A stretch of DNA of 6,247 nt from an uncultured Bacteroidota bacterium (GCA_903906615.1 CAIVKT010000341.1:1-6247), one strand, 5' to 3'. Counted from the stretch's first letter, positions 1 to 6,226 are shown. Translations and numbers: made by a program. The notes: generated from the sequence alone by a model not told the origin.

Positions 1-164
1 ATATCTATCGCAAATCTCTCCCTGCTGTCGGCTATCGCGGCGGGGTTCATGTACAGTGCGTTAAGGCCGCTCCAGTTACCGGTAGACACACCCAGGTTAT
101 ACTGTCCGTTTACGGCAGATGAAAGAAGCACACCGGCAAATAAAAAGTATAAGTTTTTCCGCAT
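1..164 (-). CDS. DUF5723-like secreted/outer-membrane protein, N-terminal fragment (partial)
   Basis: Only the first 54 codons are inside the window; the gene continues past the left edge. The start is the ATG read from 164 down. The protein opens with a type I signal peptide: basic MRKN, a hydrophobic core, then cleavage probably after VNG just before Q21. The mature start reads QYNLGVSTGNWSGLNALYMN followed by PAAIAD. This aligns without gaps to residues 21-54 of the complete gene immediately upstream (13 identities in 34 positions, including G25, V26, T28, N35, L37, Y38, NPA 40-42 and I44-A45), so the two are tandem paralogs. By analogy with that gene I infer a Bacteroidota outer-membrane beta-barrel protein of unknown function. 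The family name rests on recognition of the N-terminal LYMNPA pattern and the C-terminus of the paralog, so it is tentative. It lies 95 bp downstream of its paralog on the same strand. Confidence 0.75.
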   Translation of the reverse strand, partial: MRKNLYFLFAGVLLSSAVNGQYNLGVSTGNWSGLNALYMNPAAIADSRERFAID

Positions 165-259
165 CAAAACACATTTATTGTATGCTGCAACACAATACAG
201 CAAGGCACATAAGCCACTAAATTAATATTATAACCCGAAAAACTAAAATATAGCAGATA
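165..259 (-). other. Intergenic gap between tandem DUF5723-like genes
   Basis: This is an AT-rich 95-bp spacer. I see no strong stem-loop with a T-run, so no clear terminator. Read on the minus strand, a TAGTTTTT at 238-245 matches the TAnnTTTG box at seven of eight positions, but I found no convincing -33 TTTG partner. Separate transcription of the downstream paralog is therefore possible but not shown. Confidence 0.35.
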
Positions 260-1657
260 TTATATTTCGTCTCCCTTTTTACCCGCTTTTTTAAAGATAG
301 GAACACAGCCGCCAAAGTAAGCTCCAAACCCATGCTGGTTGCTGCTGAAAAGGGCCATCATATCATCGCTGCCAAAAAAGAAGCCGCCTATACGAAAGCC
401 CAGCCCCATTTTCATATCCCCGGCAAGCGAGCTATAGGTGATGGGCAGCGCTACGCTCAGCAGCTTCATATCATACCGTGGGGTCAGCGTTACCTGATTG
501 TAATAGGAGTTGCCGAAATTCTGCCTGTTGGCCAGGTTGGCTATATAGGTTAGGTTGGCAAAAAAGTGGCCATGTATCTGGTAGTCGGCGCTCAGTACCA
601 TGGCTGTAGGCAGGTATACCTTGGTTTTCTTTGAGCCTGTATCTGCGGTAAAACCCTTCGACACTACATAATTCCGGAAGTCGTTGTAATCTTTGATGTG
701 GTCCGATAGGCCTTGTCCCGTAAGATAGCCGTTACCGGTCACATCTACTGCAAAGCTGTTTTGCGCCTTATACGTTACATGCCCAATATCTGTTACGGCT
801 ACCGATGCGCGCAGCTTATGCGCATTGGCATCTTTGTCCCCGCCATCTATCTTGTAAGTATAAGTAGCGCCAATATCCATACCAAAACCGCTCCCTGCAT
901 TACCGCCAAAAAAGGAACTCAGCACATTTGATGAATTAAGTCCGTTACTGAACGCATTATCCGCGCTGATCACATTGCTCGCAAATTCCAGGTCAGAGTG
1001 AGATGCGTAAAAAGAGTCACTGTTGGCTGTATAGCTCACATCCAGGTTATTACCCTTCAGGCCCAGGTAATCCACACCACCTATATAGCGCAGCGTCACA
1101 CCTGCTTTTATTTGGTTGTTATCATCCTCCCATGGCACCAGCGCATAGCTCAGCCCTACCTCGCTCCATATATTAGCAGTCCAGTTAAATTTACTTGTCT
1201 GGAAATTATAAGTACCGTTTTGGTGGTCGGGACTGGAAACAGTCTGGTATAGCGACTGGTCAAAATTATTGAACTGGTTCATCACGCGTACCCTCGTAGT
1301 CAGCGCAAAGCTCATCTGGTGATCATCATTCAGCCCTATCAGCACGCCGGGGCCGCGTATCTCTGCGGCAGGTATCAGCATATTAAAGGTTTTGCTGCCG
1401 GAGTTGGTGAAGGAATTGGTACTGGTGCTGCCCAGGTCGCTCAGCTTCGCAAAAGTACCGAGGCTGTTATCCGCACTCACACTCACCGATATAATGTTCA
1501 CCGTTACCTTTTCCTTACAGCCCGCTATATTCGCAGGGTTCAGGTACAAGCTGTTGATGGTGTTGTAATCGCTGGTGGCTACGCCAAAATAGCGCTGCGC
1601 ATCTGCAGTGGCCACACATCCCATCAATACTAACAGGCACATACTTTTTATACGCAT
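260..1657 (-). CDS. DUF5723-like outer-membrane beta-barrel protein
   Basis: A complete 465-residue protein. Residues 1-20 form a signal peptide with a hydrophobic core from about residue 6 and a probable cleavage site ADA|Q at 20/21. The mature N-terminus carries INSLYLNPANIAG (34-46); this conserved LYxNPA pattern, the many alternating hydrophobic stretches, and a C-terminus ending in a GFGAYFGG strand followed by VPIFKKAGKKGDEI resemble Bacteroidota proteins annotated as DUF5723. Such proteins are predicted beta-barrels of the outer membrane with no established role. The interior is rich in N, S, G, T and aromatic residues, as expected for barrel strands and loops. The start is the first ATG in frame and gives an intact signal peptide; Met6 would leave too short an n-region. 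No Shine-Dalgarno motif is visible. It lies 57 bp downstream of pdxJ and 95 bp upstream of its truncated-by-window paralog, so tandem duplication is likely. Function unknown. Confidence 0.85.
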   Translation of the reverse strand: MRIKSMCLLVLMGCVATADAQRYFGVATSDYNTINSLYLNPANIAGCKEKVTVNIISVSVSADNSLGTFAKLSDLGSTSTNSFTNSGSKTFNMLIPAAEIRGPGVLIGLNDDHQMSFALTTRVRVMNQFNNFDQSLYQTVSSPDHQNGTYNFQTSKFNWTANIWSEVGLSYALVPWEDDNNQIKAGVTLRYIGGVDYLGLKGNNLDVSYTANSDSFYASHSDLEFASNVISADNAFSNGLNSSNVLSSFFGGNAGSGFGMDIGATYTYKIDGGDKDANAHKLRASVAVTDIGHVTYKAQNSFAVDVTGNGYLTGQGLSDHIKDYNDFRNYVVSKGFTADTGSKKTKVYLPTAMVLSADYQIHGHFFANLTYIANLANRQNFGNSYYNQVTLTPRYDMKLLSVALPITYSSLAGDMKMGLGFRIGGFFFGSDDMMALFSSNQHGFGAYFGGCVPIFKKAGKKGDEI

Positions 1658-1665
1658 AACGAGCT

Positions 1666-1688
1666 ATTTGTATGCAATTTACAAATTG
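1666..1688. promoter_or_regulatory. Overlapping inverted repeats upstream of the DUF5723-like gene
   Basis: Two overlapping dyads lie just upstream of the ATG at 1657. One has 7-bp arms ATTTGTA (1666-1672) and TACAAAT (1680-1686) separated by 7 bases. The other has 6-bp arms CAATTT (1675-1680) and AAATTG (1683-1688) separated by 2 bases. Such symmetry could be an operator or an mRNA hairpin near the ribosome-binding region. In AT-rich spacer DNA, chance is a serious alternative. Confidence 0.25.
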
Positions 1689-1714
1689 TACTAATCAATA
1701 GTATTGTTCTTATA

Positions 1715-2434
1715 TTATTTCAGCGCCCGCTTATATAACTGTATCACATTCTCCAGCCCGTAATAAAGCGCGTCTGATACCAGTGCATGCCCTATAGACA
1801 CCTCCAGCAGGCCGGGTATCTGTTGACTAAAGTAGCCAAGGTTGTCCCTGTCCAGATCGTGGCCGGCATTGATGCCCAGTTTATGTTGGTTAGCTGCGTT
1901 TGCGGCAGCTATATAAGCGCCTATCGCATCTTCTTTGTTTGTATGGTAATTCCGGGCGTAGTCTTCAGTATATAATTCCACCCTGTCTGTACCGGTTTCA
2001 GCAGCGGCAGCTACCAGCGCCTCCACCGGGTCCACGAATATAGACACCCGTATACCTGCCTTTTTAAAAACGCCTATTATCTGCCGCAGGTAGTCGCGCT
2101 CCTTTATGGTGTCCCAGCCATGGTTGCTGGTCAGTTGCCCCGGCGCATCAGGCACCAGTGTTACCTGCGTAGGTTGTACATCCAGCACCAGTTGCACAAA
2201 CTTATCCTCCAGCGGGTTGCCCTCTATATTGAACTCTGTGGTCACCACTTTCTTCAGGTCATAGACATCTGCATACCGTATGTGCCGCTCATCGGGCCGC
2301 GGATGCACCGTTATACCATCTGCACCAAAATGCTGGCAGTCTATGGCCACCTTCACCACATTGGGGTTGTTTCCACCACGGCTGTTCCGCAGGGTGGCTA
2401 TCTTATTTATATTTACTGAAAGCTTCGCGCCCAT
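1715..2434 (-). CDS. pdxJ: Pyridoxine 5'-phosphate synthase
   Basis: A complete 239-residue PdxJ, the usual length. The cytoplasmic TIM-barrel enzyme condenses 3-amino-2-oxopropyl phosphate (1-amino-acetone-3-phosphate) with 1-deoxy-D-xylulose 5-phosphate to give pyridoxine 5'-phosphate, the ring-closing step of the DXP-dependent vitamin B6 pathway. Landmarks: NINKIATLRNSRGG (8-21; E. coli has NIDHIATLRNARG, and the NK variant is typical of Bacteroidota), GADGITVHPRPDERHI (37-52) with the phosphate/active-site His44 and Arg46, NIEG with the conserved Glu71, TLVPD (92-96), SIFVDP (131-136), VELYTE with Glu153, INAGHDL (188-194) with the catalytic His192, and the phosphate-binding SIGHALVSDALYYGL (213-227). 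All expected catalytic positions are present. The ATG at 2434 gives the normal N-terminus and follows a perfect TAnnTTTG box with a leader of only a few bases and no Shine-Dalgarno. Other B6 genes (pdxA, pdxH, dxs) are not in the window. The two barrel-protein genes downstream may be co-transcribed. Confidence 0.97.
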   Translation of the reverse strand: MGAKLSVNINKIATLRNSRGGNNPNVVKVAIDCQHFGADGITVHPRPDERHIRYADVYDLKKVVTTEFNIEGNPLEDKFVQLVLDVQPTQVTLVPDAPGQLTSNHGWDTIKERDYLRQIIGVFKKAGIRVSIFVDPVEALVAAAAETGTDRVELYTEDYARNYHTNKEDAIGAYIAAANAANQHKLGINAGHDLDRDNLGYFSQQIPGLLEVSIGHALVSDALYYGLENVIQLYKRALK

Positions 2435-2441
2435 AATTTCA

Positions 2442-2475
2442 TTTGTCCAAAATTAACCACCAATCTCTTACTTTG
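2442..2475 (+). promoter_or_regulatory. Candidate divergent promoter for the binding-protein gene
   Basis: TTTG at 2442-2445 and TTACTTTG at 2468-2475 (seven of eight matches to TAnnTTTG; the second base differs) are 22 bases apart. Transcription would begin near 2481. The site occupies almost the same DNA as the pdxJ promoter on the other strand, so the two promoters would overlap. It is weaker by consensus than the pdxJ promoter. Confidence 0.35.
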
Positions 2476-2481
2476 CACAAA
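2448..2481 (-). promoter_or_regulatory. Bacteroidota-type promoter for pdxJ
   Basis: On the minus strand, TAATTTTG (2455 to 2448) matches the -7 consensus TAnnTTTG exactly. A TTTG (2481 to 2478) lies 22 bases upstream, slightly longer than the usual spacing of about 19-21 to the -33 box. Transcription would start near 2442, leaving a leader of only about 7 bases before the ATG at 2434. This fits with the lack of a Shine-Dalgarno sequence. Confidence 0.6.
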
Positions 2482-2504
2482 ACCGCAGGTTTTTAAATTT
2501 TAAA

Positions 2505-4301
2505 ATGACCCTTCTAAAGAAACTGGTACAACTAATTTTCACCAAACACCTCACTTCTCGGTGGAAACGAAACATGTGCACGAAATTTTCCCCGGCACAA
2601 GTTTCCTCTTTTTCAGTGGGAGGGTCGGGGTTGTATCGCAGACTTTTAATACAACTGCTAAACAAATTCAGACAACATCTCCCTTTAGGGTCGGGGTTGC
2701 TCCTCCTCTTTTCCTGCCACACCCCCACCCATACCTCCAAAACCGTCTTCCACCTCAATATCTCCAGCGGATACCTCGAATCTATGGACCCCGCCTATGC
2801 CAAGGACCTGAATATGATGTGGATAGACCACATGCTCTACAATACGCTTGTAGAAACGGATGAGCAACTCCACACCGTACCCTCCCTCGCCAAAAGCTGG
2901 GACGTAACGCCCGATGGCCTCACCTATACCTTTCACCTGCGCAGCGATGTGTACTTTCACGATGACCCCGCCTTCCTGCAAGGCAAAGGCCGCCGCATGA
3001 TCGCAAGTGATGTGGTGTACAGCTTCGCCCGTATCATCAACCCAAAGATAGCCTCCACAGGCGCATGGCTATTCAATGGCCACGTGGCTGCCACACAACC
3101 CTTCGTTGCCACCGACGATACCACCGTGCAGGTACGCCTGCGCACACCCTTCCGCCCGCTGCCGCAGATATTGAGTATGCCCTACTGCAACATCATACCG
3201 CACGAAGTGGCCGAGCATTGGGGTAAAGACTTTCGCAGCCACCCCTGTGGCACCGGCCCATTTCAGTTTACCTTTTGGGACGAGGACAATGCCCTGGGCT
3301 TGCGCCGAAATCCCCACTACTGGCAGCATGACAGCTCCGGACACGCATTGCCCTACCTCGATGCTGTGCAGGTGTCCTTCATAGACAGCAAGGCCACAGA
3401 ATTCCAGCTATTTCTGCAAGGCAAGGTAGACTTTATAAGCGGCGTGCTGGGTGCTTCCAAAGACCTGATACTTGCGAAGGATGGCACGCTCAAAAAAGAA
3501 TACCGGGGCAAATTCCACATGGAGCAAGGCACGTACCTGAACACCGAATACATTGGTTTCCTCACCGATACCACCAACCCTATAATGAAGGACGAGCCTA
3601 CCGCCGATCCGCTCATCCGCCGCGCCATCAACTACGCTATAGACCGCCGCAAGATCGTTACCTACTTTAAGAACGGCATGGGCATACCTGCCACGCAGGG
3701 CTTTATACCCGCAGGCATGCCCGGCTACGACAGCGCTGCTACTTATGGCTACAACTACGACCCTGCCAAAGCACTGCAACTGCTGGCGCAGGCAGGCCAT
3801 CCCGGTGGCCGCGGGCTAAAGCCCATCACCATACAGGTACCCAATAACTACGAGGATATTGTGAACTTCATTGCCGGCGAATTGCAGGAGGTGGGTATCA
3901 CGCTCAAATTAGAATTGATACAGGCCAATGTACTGAAGCAGCAGATGAGCGCATCAAAGGCCCTGTGCTTCCGCGCCCAGTGGCTCGCCGATTATCCCGA
4001 TGCCGAGACCTACCTCGTCTTCTTCAACAGCCGCTTCTCCGCGCCGCCCAACTACACCCGCTTCAGCAACCCCACCTTCGATCAGTGGTACGACCAAAGC
4101 CTGAACCTGCCCGATACCGCCCGCTGGCAGCTCTACCGCCGCATGGATAGCCTTGCCATGAGCCAGGCCCCCATCATACCCCTCTACTACGAAAAGCTCA
4201 TCCACTTCACCCAAAACAACATCACCGGCCTGCGCAGCAACCCCATGAATCTGATAGACCTGAAAGAGGTAAAGAAAACCGATCAAATATCCCGGTACTA
4301 A
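2505..4301 (+). CDS. Family-5 (OppA/DppA-type) peptide-binding lipoprotein of an ABC transporter
   Basis: The 598-codon frame holds a full SBP_bac_5 protein, which captures oligopeptides or similar solutes for an ABC importer. The lipobox LFSC ends at Cys71 after a short hydrophobic stretch LGSGLLLLFS, so the mature lipoprotein is about 528 residues, normal for the family. Landmarks: LNISSGYLESMDPAYAKDL (84-102), the family signature around AKSWDVTPDGLTYTFHLRSD (129-148), ASDVVYSF near 170, GTGPFQF (249-255), GYNYDPAKALQLLAQAG (415-431), DYPDAETYLVFF (496-507), and a C-terminal IIPLYYEKLIHFTQNNITGL. The start is uncertain. ATG 2505 or ATG 2574 would place 70 or 47 residues before the lipobox cysteine, unusually long. 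TTG at 2631 lies 7 bases after GGAGG (2619-2623) and would give 28 residues before the cysteine. The first about 65 codons carry repeats and lack the GC-rich codon use of the rest. No permease or ATPase gene is adjacent. Expected location: periplasmic face of the inner membrane. Confidence 0.9.
   Translation: MTLLKKLVQLIFTKHLTSRWKRNMCTKFSPAQVSSFSVGGSGLYRRLLIQLLNKFRQHLPLGSGLLLLFSCHTPTHTSKTVFHLNISSGYLESMDPAYAKDLNMMWIDHMLYNTLVETDEQLHTVPSLAKSWDVTPDGLTYTFHLRSDVYFHDDPAFLQGKGRRMIASDVVYSFARIINPKIASTGAWLFNGHVAATQPFVATDDTTVQVRLRTPFRPLPQILSMPYCNIIPHEVAEHWGKDFRSHPCGTGPFQFTFWDEDNALGLRRNPHYWQHDSSGHALPYLDAVQVSFIDSKATEFQLFLQGKVDFISGVLGASKDLILAKDGTLKKEYRGKFHMEQGTYLNTEYIGFLTDTTNPIMKDEPTADPLIRRAINYAIDRRKIVTYFKNGMGIPATQGFIPAGMPGYDSAATYGYNYDPAKALQLLAQAGHPGGRGLKPITIQVPNNYEDIVNFIAGELQEVGITLKLELIQANVLKQQMSASKALCFRAQWLADYPDAETYLVFFNSRFSAPPNYTRFSNPTFDQWYDQSLNLPDTARWQLYRRMDSLAMSQAPIIPLYYEKLIHFTQNNITGLRSNPMNLIDLKEVKKTDQISRY
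2621..2699 (+). repeat. Pair of 13-bp direct repeats with adjacent GC-rich dyad (REP-like)
   Basis: AGGGTCGGGGTTG occurs at 2621-2633 and again, identically, at 2687-2699, exactly 66 bases apart, so both are read as GSGL in the binding-protein frame. The second copy overlaps a small palindrome CCCTTTAGGG (2681-2690). The first follows CAGTGGGAGGG. GC-rich repeats of this flavour occur dispersed in Bacteroidota genomes as far as I recall, but I cannot verify copy number here. The pair lies in the segment between the nominal ATG and the lipobox. Confidence 0.6.
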
Positions 4302-4312
4302 AGCCACTACTT

Positions 4313-4675
4313 ATGGAGAACCGCATATTTCGTAAAACCGATCTAATAATTATTCTGGTAATAGCACCAATTTTCTTCATTATTATGCATTTCTATGGAA
4401 ACAGGAATGTTTGTAAAGACGTTAGAACAGCAATTGATAACACTGAATTTTCAGGAGTTATCACGGATAAGTTTAAAGATCCCAAGAATAGATACGGTCC
4501 GACTTTAATAGTGGGTAAAACTAAATATTTAGTGTTGAGTACGTTCTTGTATGACAACGCTAAAGTTGGTGATACTATTGTAAAAGCAGCTAATTCAGTA
4601 AGATATAAATTGATAAAAAACAACGACACGATCATTTATTATTCAGAATGTATGGGGCATATAATGGATGATTAA
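4313..4675 (+). CDS. Small membrane-anchored protein of unknown function
   Basis: A 120-residue protein I do not recognise at family level with certainty. Residues 1-9 are basic (MENRIFRKT). They are followed by one strong transmembrane segment (about 10-27, LIIILVIAPIFFIIMHF), so I predict an N-in signal anchor with the rest outside the cytoplasm. The outer part (about 44-113) looks like a small beta-rich domain: FSGVITDKFKDPKNRYGPT, then TKYLVLST, then a KVGDTIVKAANS turn and KLIKNNDTIIYYSEC. This layout is reminiscent of short Bacteroidota lipoprotein or membrane-protein families of unknown role. Two outer cysteines, Cys34 and Cys113, could form a disulphide. The ATG lies 11 bases after the stop of the binding-protein gene, so co-transcription is likely. 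By hand count the GC content is about 32% (112 of 354 bases), far below the flanking genes, which suggests foreign origin or relaxed evolution. Confidence 0.75.
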   Translation: MENRIFRKTDLIIILVIAPIFFIIMHFYGNRNVCKDVRTAIDNTEFSGVITDKFKDPKNRYGPTLIVGKTKYLVLSTFLYDNAKVGDTIVKAANSVRYKLIKNNDTIIYYSECMGHIMDD

Positions 4676-4684
4676 ATCTCGTCT

Positions 4685-4754
4685 GGCGCGGGTTTGACGC
4701 ATAGCCATTGGTATAGCCACCCCTGCCTGCGCAATCCCCGCGGTTTACAACCGC
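4685..4754. repeat. GC-rich inverted repeats in the convergent gap (REP-like or terminator)
   Basis: Between the convergent stops at 4675 and 4761 lies GC-rich DNA. GCGGTT (4740-4745) and AACCGC (4749-4754) form a perfect 6-bp stem with a 3-base loop. Alternatively CGCGGG (4687-4692) can pair with CCCGCG (4737-4742), looping out the centre. No T-run follows on either strand, so a classical intrinsic terminator is not evident. It may be a degenerate REP-type palindrome, or it may end transcription in both directions. The whole 85-bp gap has no coding frame worth calling. Confidence 0.35.
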
Positions 4755-4760
4755 CACCGC

Positions 4761-6212
4761 TTACGGAAAGCTGATCCCCATATACTTATTGGCATCCACA
4801 GCGGGCAGGGTAGCGCCATAGTGCGCATTGATGGCGGCAATGATGTTGTTGGCAATAAGGGCATAACCACGCTGCGTAGGGTGCAGGCCATCCAGCGATA
4901 TAGCTCCTCCTGTTATATACTCTGTGTTATACTTTACCCCATTGTATACTATACCGCTATATAACGTGGCCATGAACTTATACATATCCACATAGGCCAG
5001 GTTGTGGCGCTGTGCCTCCTGTTGTATAAATGCGTTGTAGGTGGTCACTGCGTTGCGTATGTTCAGCAGCTCATCGTTGGTCAGTACAAACCTTGCCGGT
5101 ATGGGCTTGTAGCTGCCCCAGCCTGCGCACGACATGCTGTCGCGCGGTATGGTCATCAGCAACAGCTCGCCCGGCATGGCCTGTCGTGTAGTGCTGTCAT
5201 GGGCCTGCACCATGAAGTAGTTGCTACCCGTATGAAACTTGTATGCAGCGCCATACAGTGCTGTCAGCGAGTCTGCCTCCGACTGGCGGCTGATCAACAG
5301 CCCATTGGCAGGTATGGTGGTGAAAAAAGGAATGTCGGCAACATCAGGTATGTTCAGCAGCGCACCACCTGCGCCACTGCCCAGAACTGTCCTCAGCGCA
5401 CGGTCATACAACGTATCGAATACACCGAAGGGGGTAACATCGGCAAGGTTGTAAAAATTACCCGACAGCGGCACCGCCGTTCCGTTGCCATTGCGCTGCC
5501 CACCGCCAAATGCGTAGCCATATACATCATTAAAGCCCAGCCACATAGTGATGAATGTAGGGTGCATATTGGCCACACGGTATTGCAGCTCATCAAGCGG
5601 CGTGGTGGTTATATCATGATAAAAGCGGCGGGAGAAAGATCCTCCGGTAAAAGAGGCATCGCTGTAATCAGTTACCGCATAGTCGGCCACACGTATGCCC
5701 GGCACAGCAATGTTATTGAGTTGCGGTGATGTGCCGGTAAATACCGCATCAGCCGGGTTGGCTGTAAAGCCGGGATAGCCCACTGCCTCAAGGAAAGAGT
5801 CTTGCGGGTCGCAATTGGCATAACCCATTGCCAGCACACTTTTTGGCCCGGGATACCCATCATCGCCGCTCAGCAACGGCTGTATGAACTGCCCCTGCGC
5901 CGCACCCCTGCCGGCCACTTTGGCGAATTGCTCAAAAAGACGCTGCGGGTAGCTGTTCAATTGCCCCGTGCGGGTGAGGCTGTTATCAGACGTGCCTGCC
6001 GTCAATGAATTGCCGATAGCAAGATAGCTCGAAAAATCAGCCGTACCTGCCGACACCGCAGTAGTGACCCTGGCCATCGGCCTGCACGCCGCCAGCAACA
6101 TACAAATACCCGCTGCTACCGCACCGATGATCTTTGTACTACTGCTACTGTTATTGGCCACTGGTGTTTTGGTTTTAGTAACGCATTTGGACAGCATTTT
6201 AGTATGCACCAT
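4761..6212 (-). CDS. SGNH/GDSL-type hydrolase lipoprotein
   Basis: A complete 483-residue exported esterase/lipase-like protein. After a long polar n-region (1-27) comes a hydrophobic segment IIGAVAAGICMLLAA (28-42) ending in the lipobox LAAC with Cys43, so it is a predicted lipoprotein. The SGNH blocks are all visible. Block I is YLAIGNSLTAG (63-73) with nucleophile Ser69 and Asn in place of the Asp of GDSL. Block II is NIAVPG (167-172). Block III is WLGFND (224-229), with Gly226 and Asn228 as oxyanion residues. Block V is DGLHP (441-445), with Asp441 and His444 completing the triad. Bacteroidota have many such GNSL-type lipoproteins of about 430-480 residues, often beside a FadL/OmpP1-type porin gene. 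That neighbour is not in this window but could lie beyond the right edge. The true substrate, probably an ester, is unknown. ATG 6212 is the first start after an in-frame TAG 12 bases upstream; Met6 (6197) is a possible alternative. No good Shine-Dalgarno at normal spacing. Confidence 0.92.
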   Translation of the reverse strand: MVHTKMLSKCVTKTKTPVANNSSSSTKIIGAVAAGICMLLAACRPMARVTTAVSAGTADFSSYLAIGNSLTAGTSDNSLTRTGQLNSYPQRLFEQFAKVAGRGAAQGQFIQPLLSGDDGYPGPKSVLAMGYANCDPQDSFLEAVGYPGFTANPADAVFTGTSPQLNNIAVPGIRVADYAVTDYSDASFTGGSFSRRFYHDITTTPLDELQYRVANMHPTFITMWLGFNDVYGYAFGGGQRNGNGTAVPLSGNFYNLADVTPFGVFDTLYDRALRTVLGSGAGGALLNIPDVADIPFFTTIPANGLLISRQSEADSLTALYGAAYKFHTGSNYFMVQAHDSTTRQAMPGELLLMTIPRDSMSCAGWGSYKPIPARFVLTNDELLNIRNAVTTYNAFIQQEAQRHNLAYVDMYKFMATLYSGIVYNGVKYNTEYITGGAISLDGLHPTQRGYALIANNIIAAINAHYGATLPAVDANKYMGISFP

Positions 6213-6226
6213 AGCCCGGCGCTATG
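6210..6226. promoter_or_regulatory. Inverted repeat over the SGNH hydrolase start codon
   Basis: CATAGC (6210-6215) and GCTATG (6221-6226) form a perfect 6-bp stem with the 5-base loop CCGGC. The left arm contains the complement of the ATG start. In the mRNA this could partly hide the start codon, but a short stem like this can occur by chance. Confidence 0.25.

Noticed and set aside
1616..1657. Possible lipobox LMGC at residues 11-14 of the DUF5723-like protein
   Set aside because: The hydrophobic core before this Cys would be too short, and a normal signal peptidase I site ADA|Q follows at 20/21, matching the VNG|Q site of the paralog, which has no cysteine.
2468..2758. Minus-strand 96-codon open frame across the binding-protein start region, with two NPDP motifs
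   Set aside because: The NPDP motifs are just the reverse translation of the two 13-bp repeats. The frame overlaps the signal-peptide region of a real gene, shows no domain or signal peptide, and runs through the divergent promoter.
3408..3800. Minus-strand 130-codon open frame
   Set aside because: It is antisense to the conserved core of the substrate-binding protein, with no promoter, signal or domain.
3954..4307. Minus-strand 117-codon open frame, rich in Gly, Val and Glu
   Set aside because: It is antisense to the C-terminal part of the binding protein; its low-complexity composition is what reverse reading of its codons yields.
2505..4675. A complete peptide ABC importer operon
   Set aside because: Only the binding protein is present. 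The following gene is a single-pass small protein without permease or ATPase motifs.
5004..5729. Plus-strand 241-codon open frame
   Set aside because: It lies wholly inside the SGNH hydrolase gene on the opposite strand. Its translation is rich in Cys, Arg, His and Gln, with no recognisable domain; it is a shadow of the real GC-rich codon pattern.
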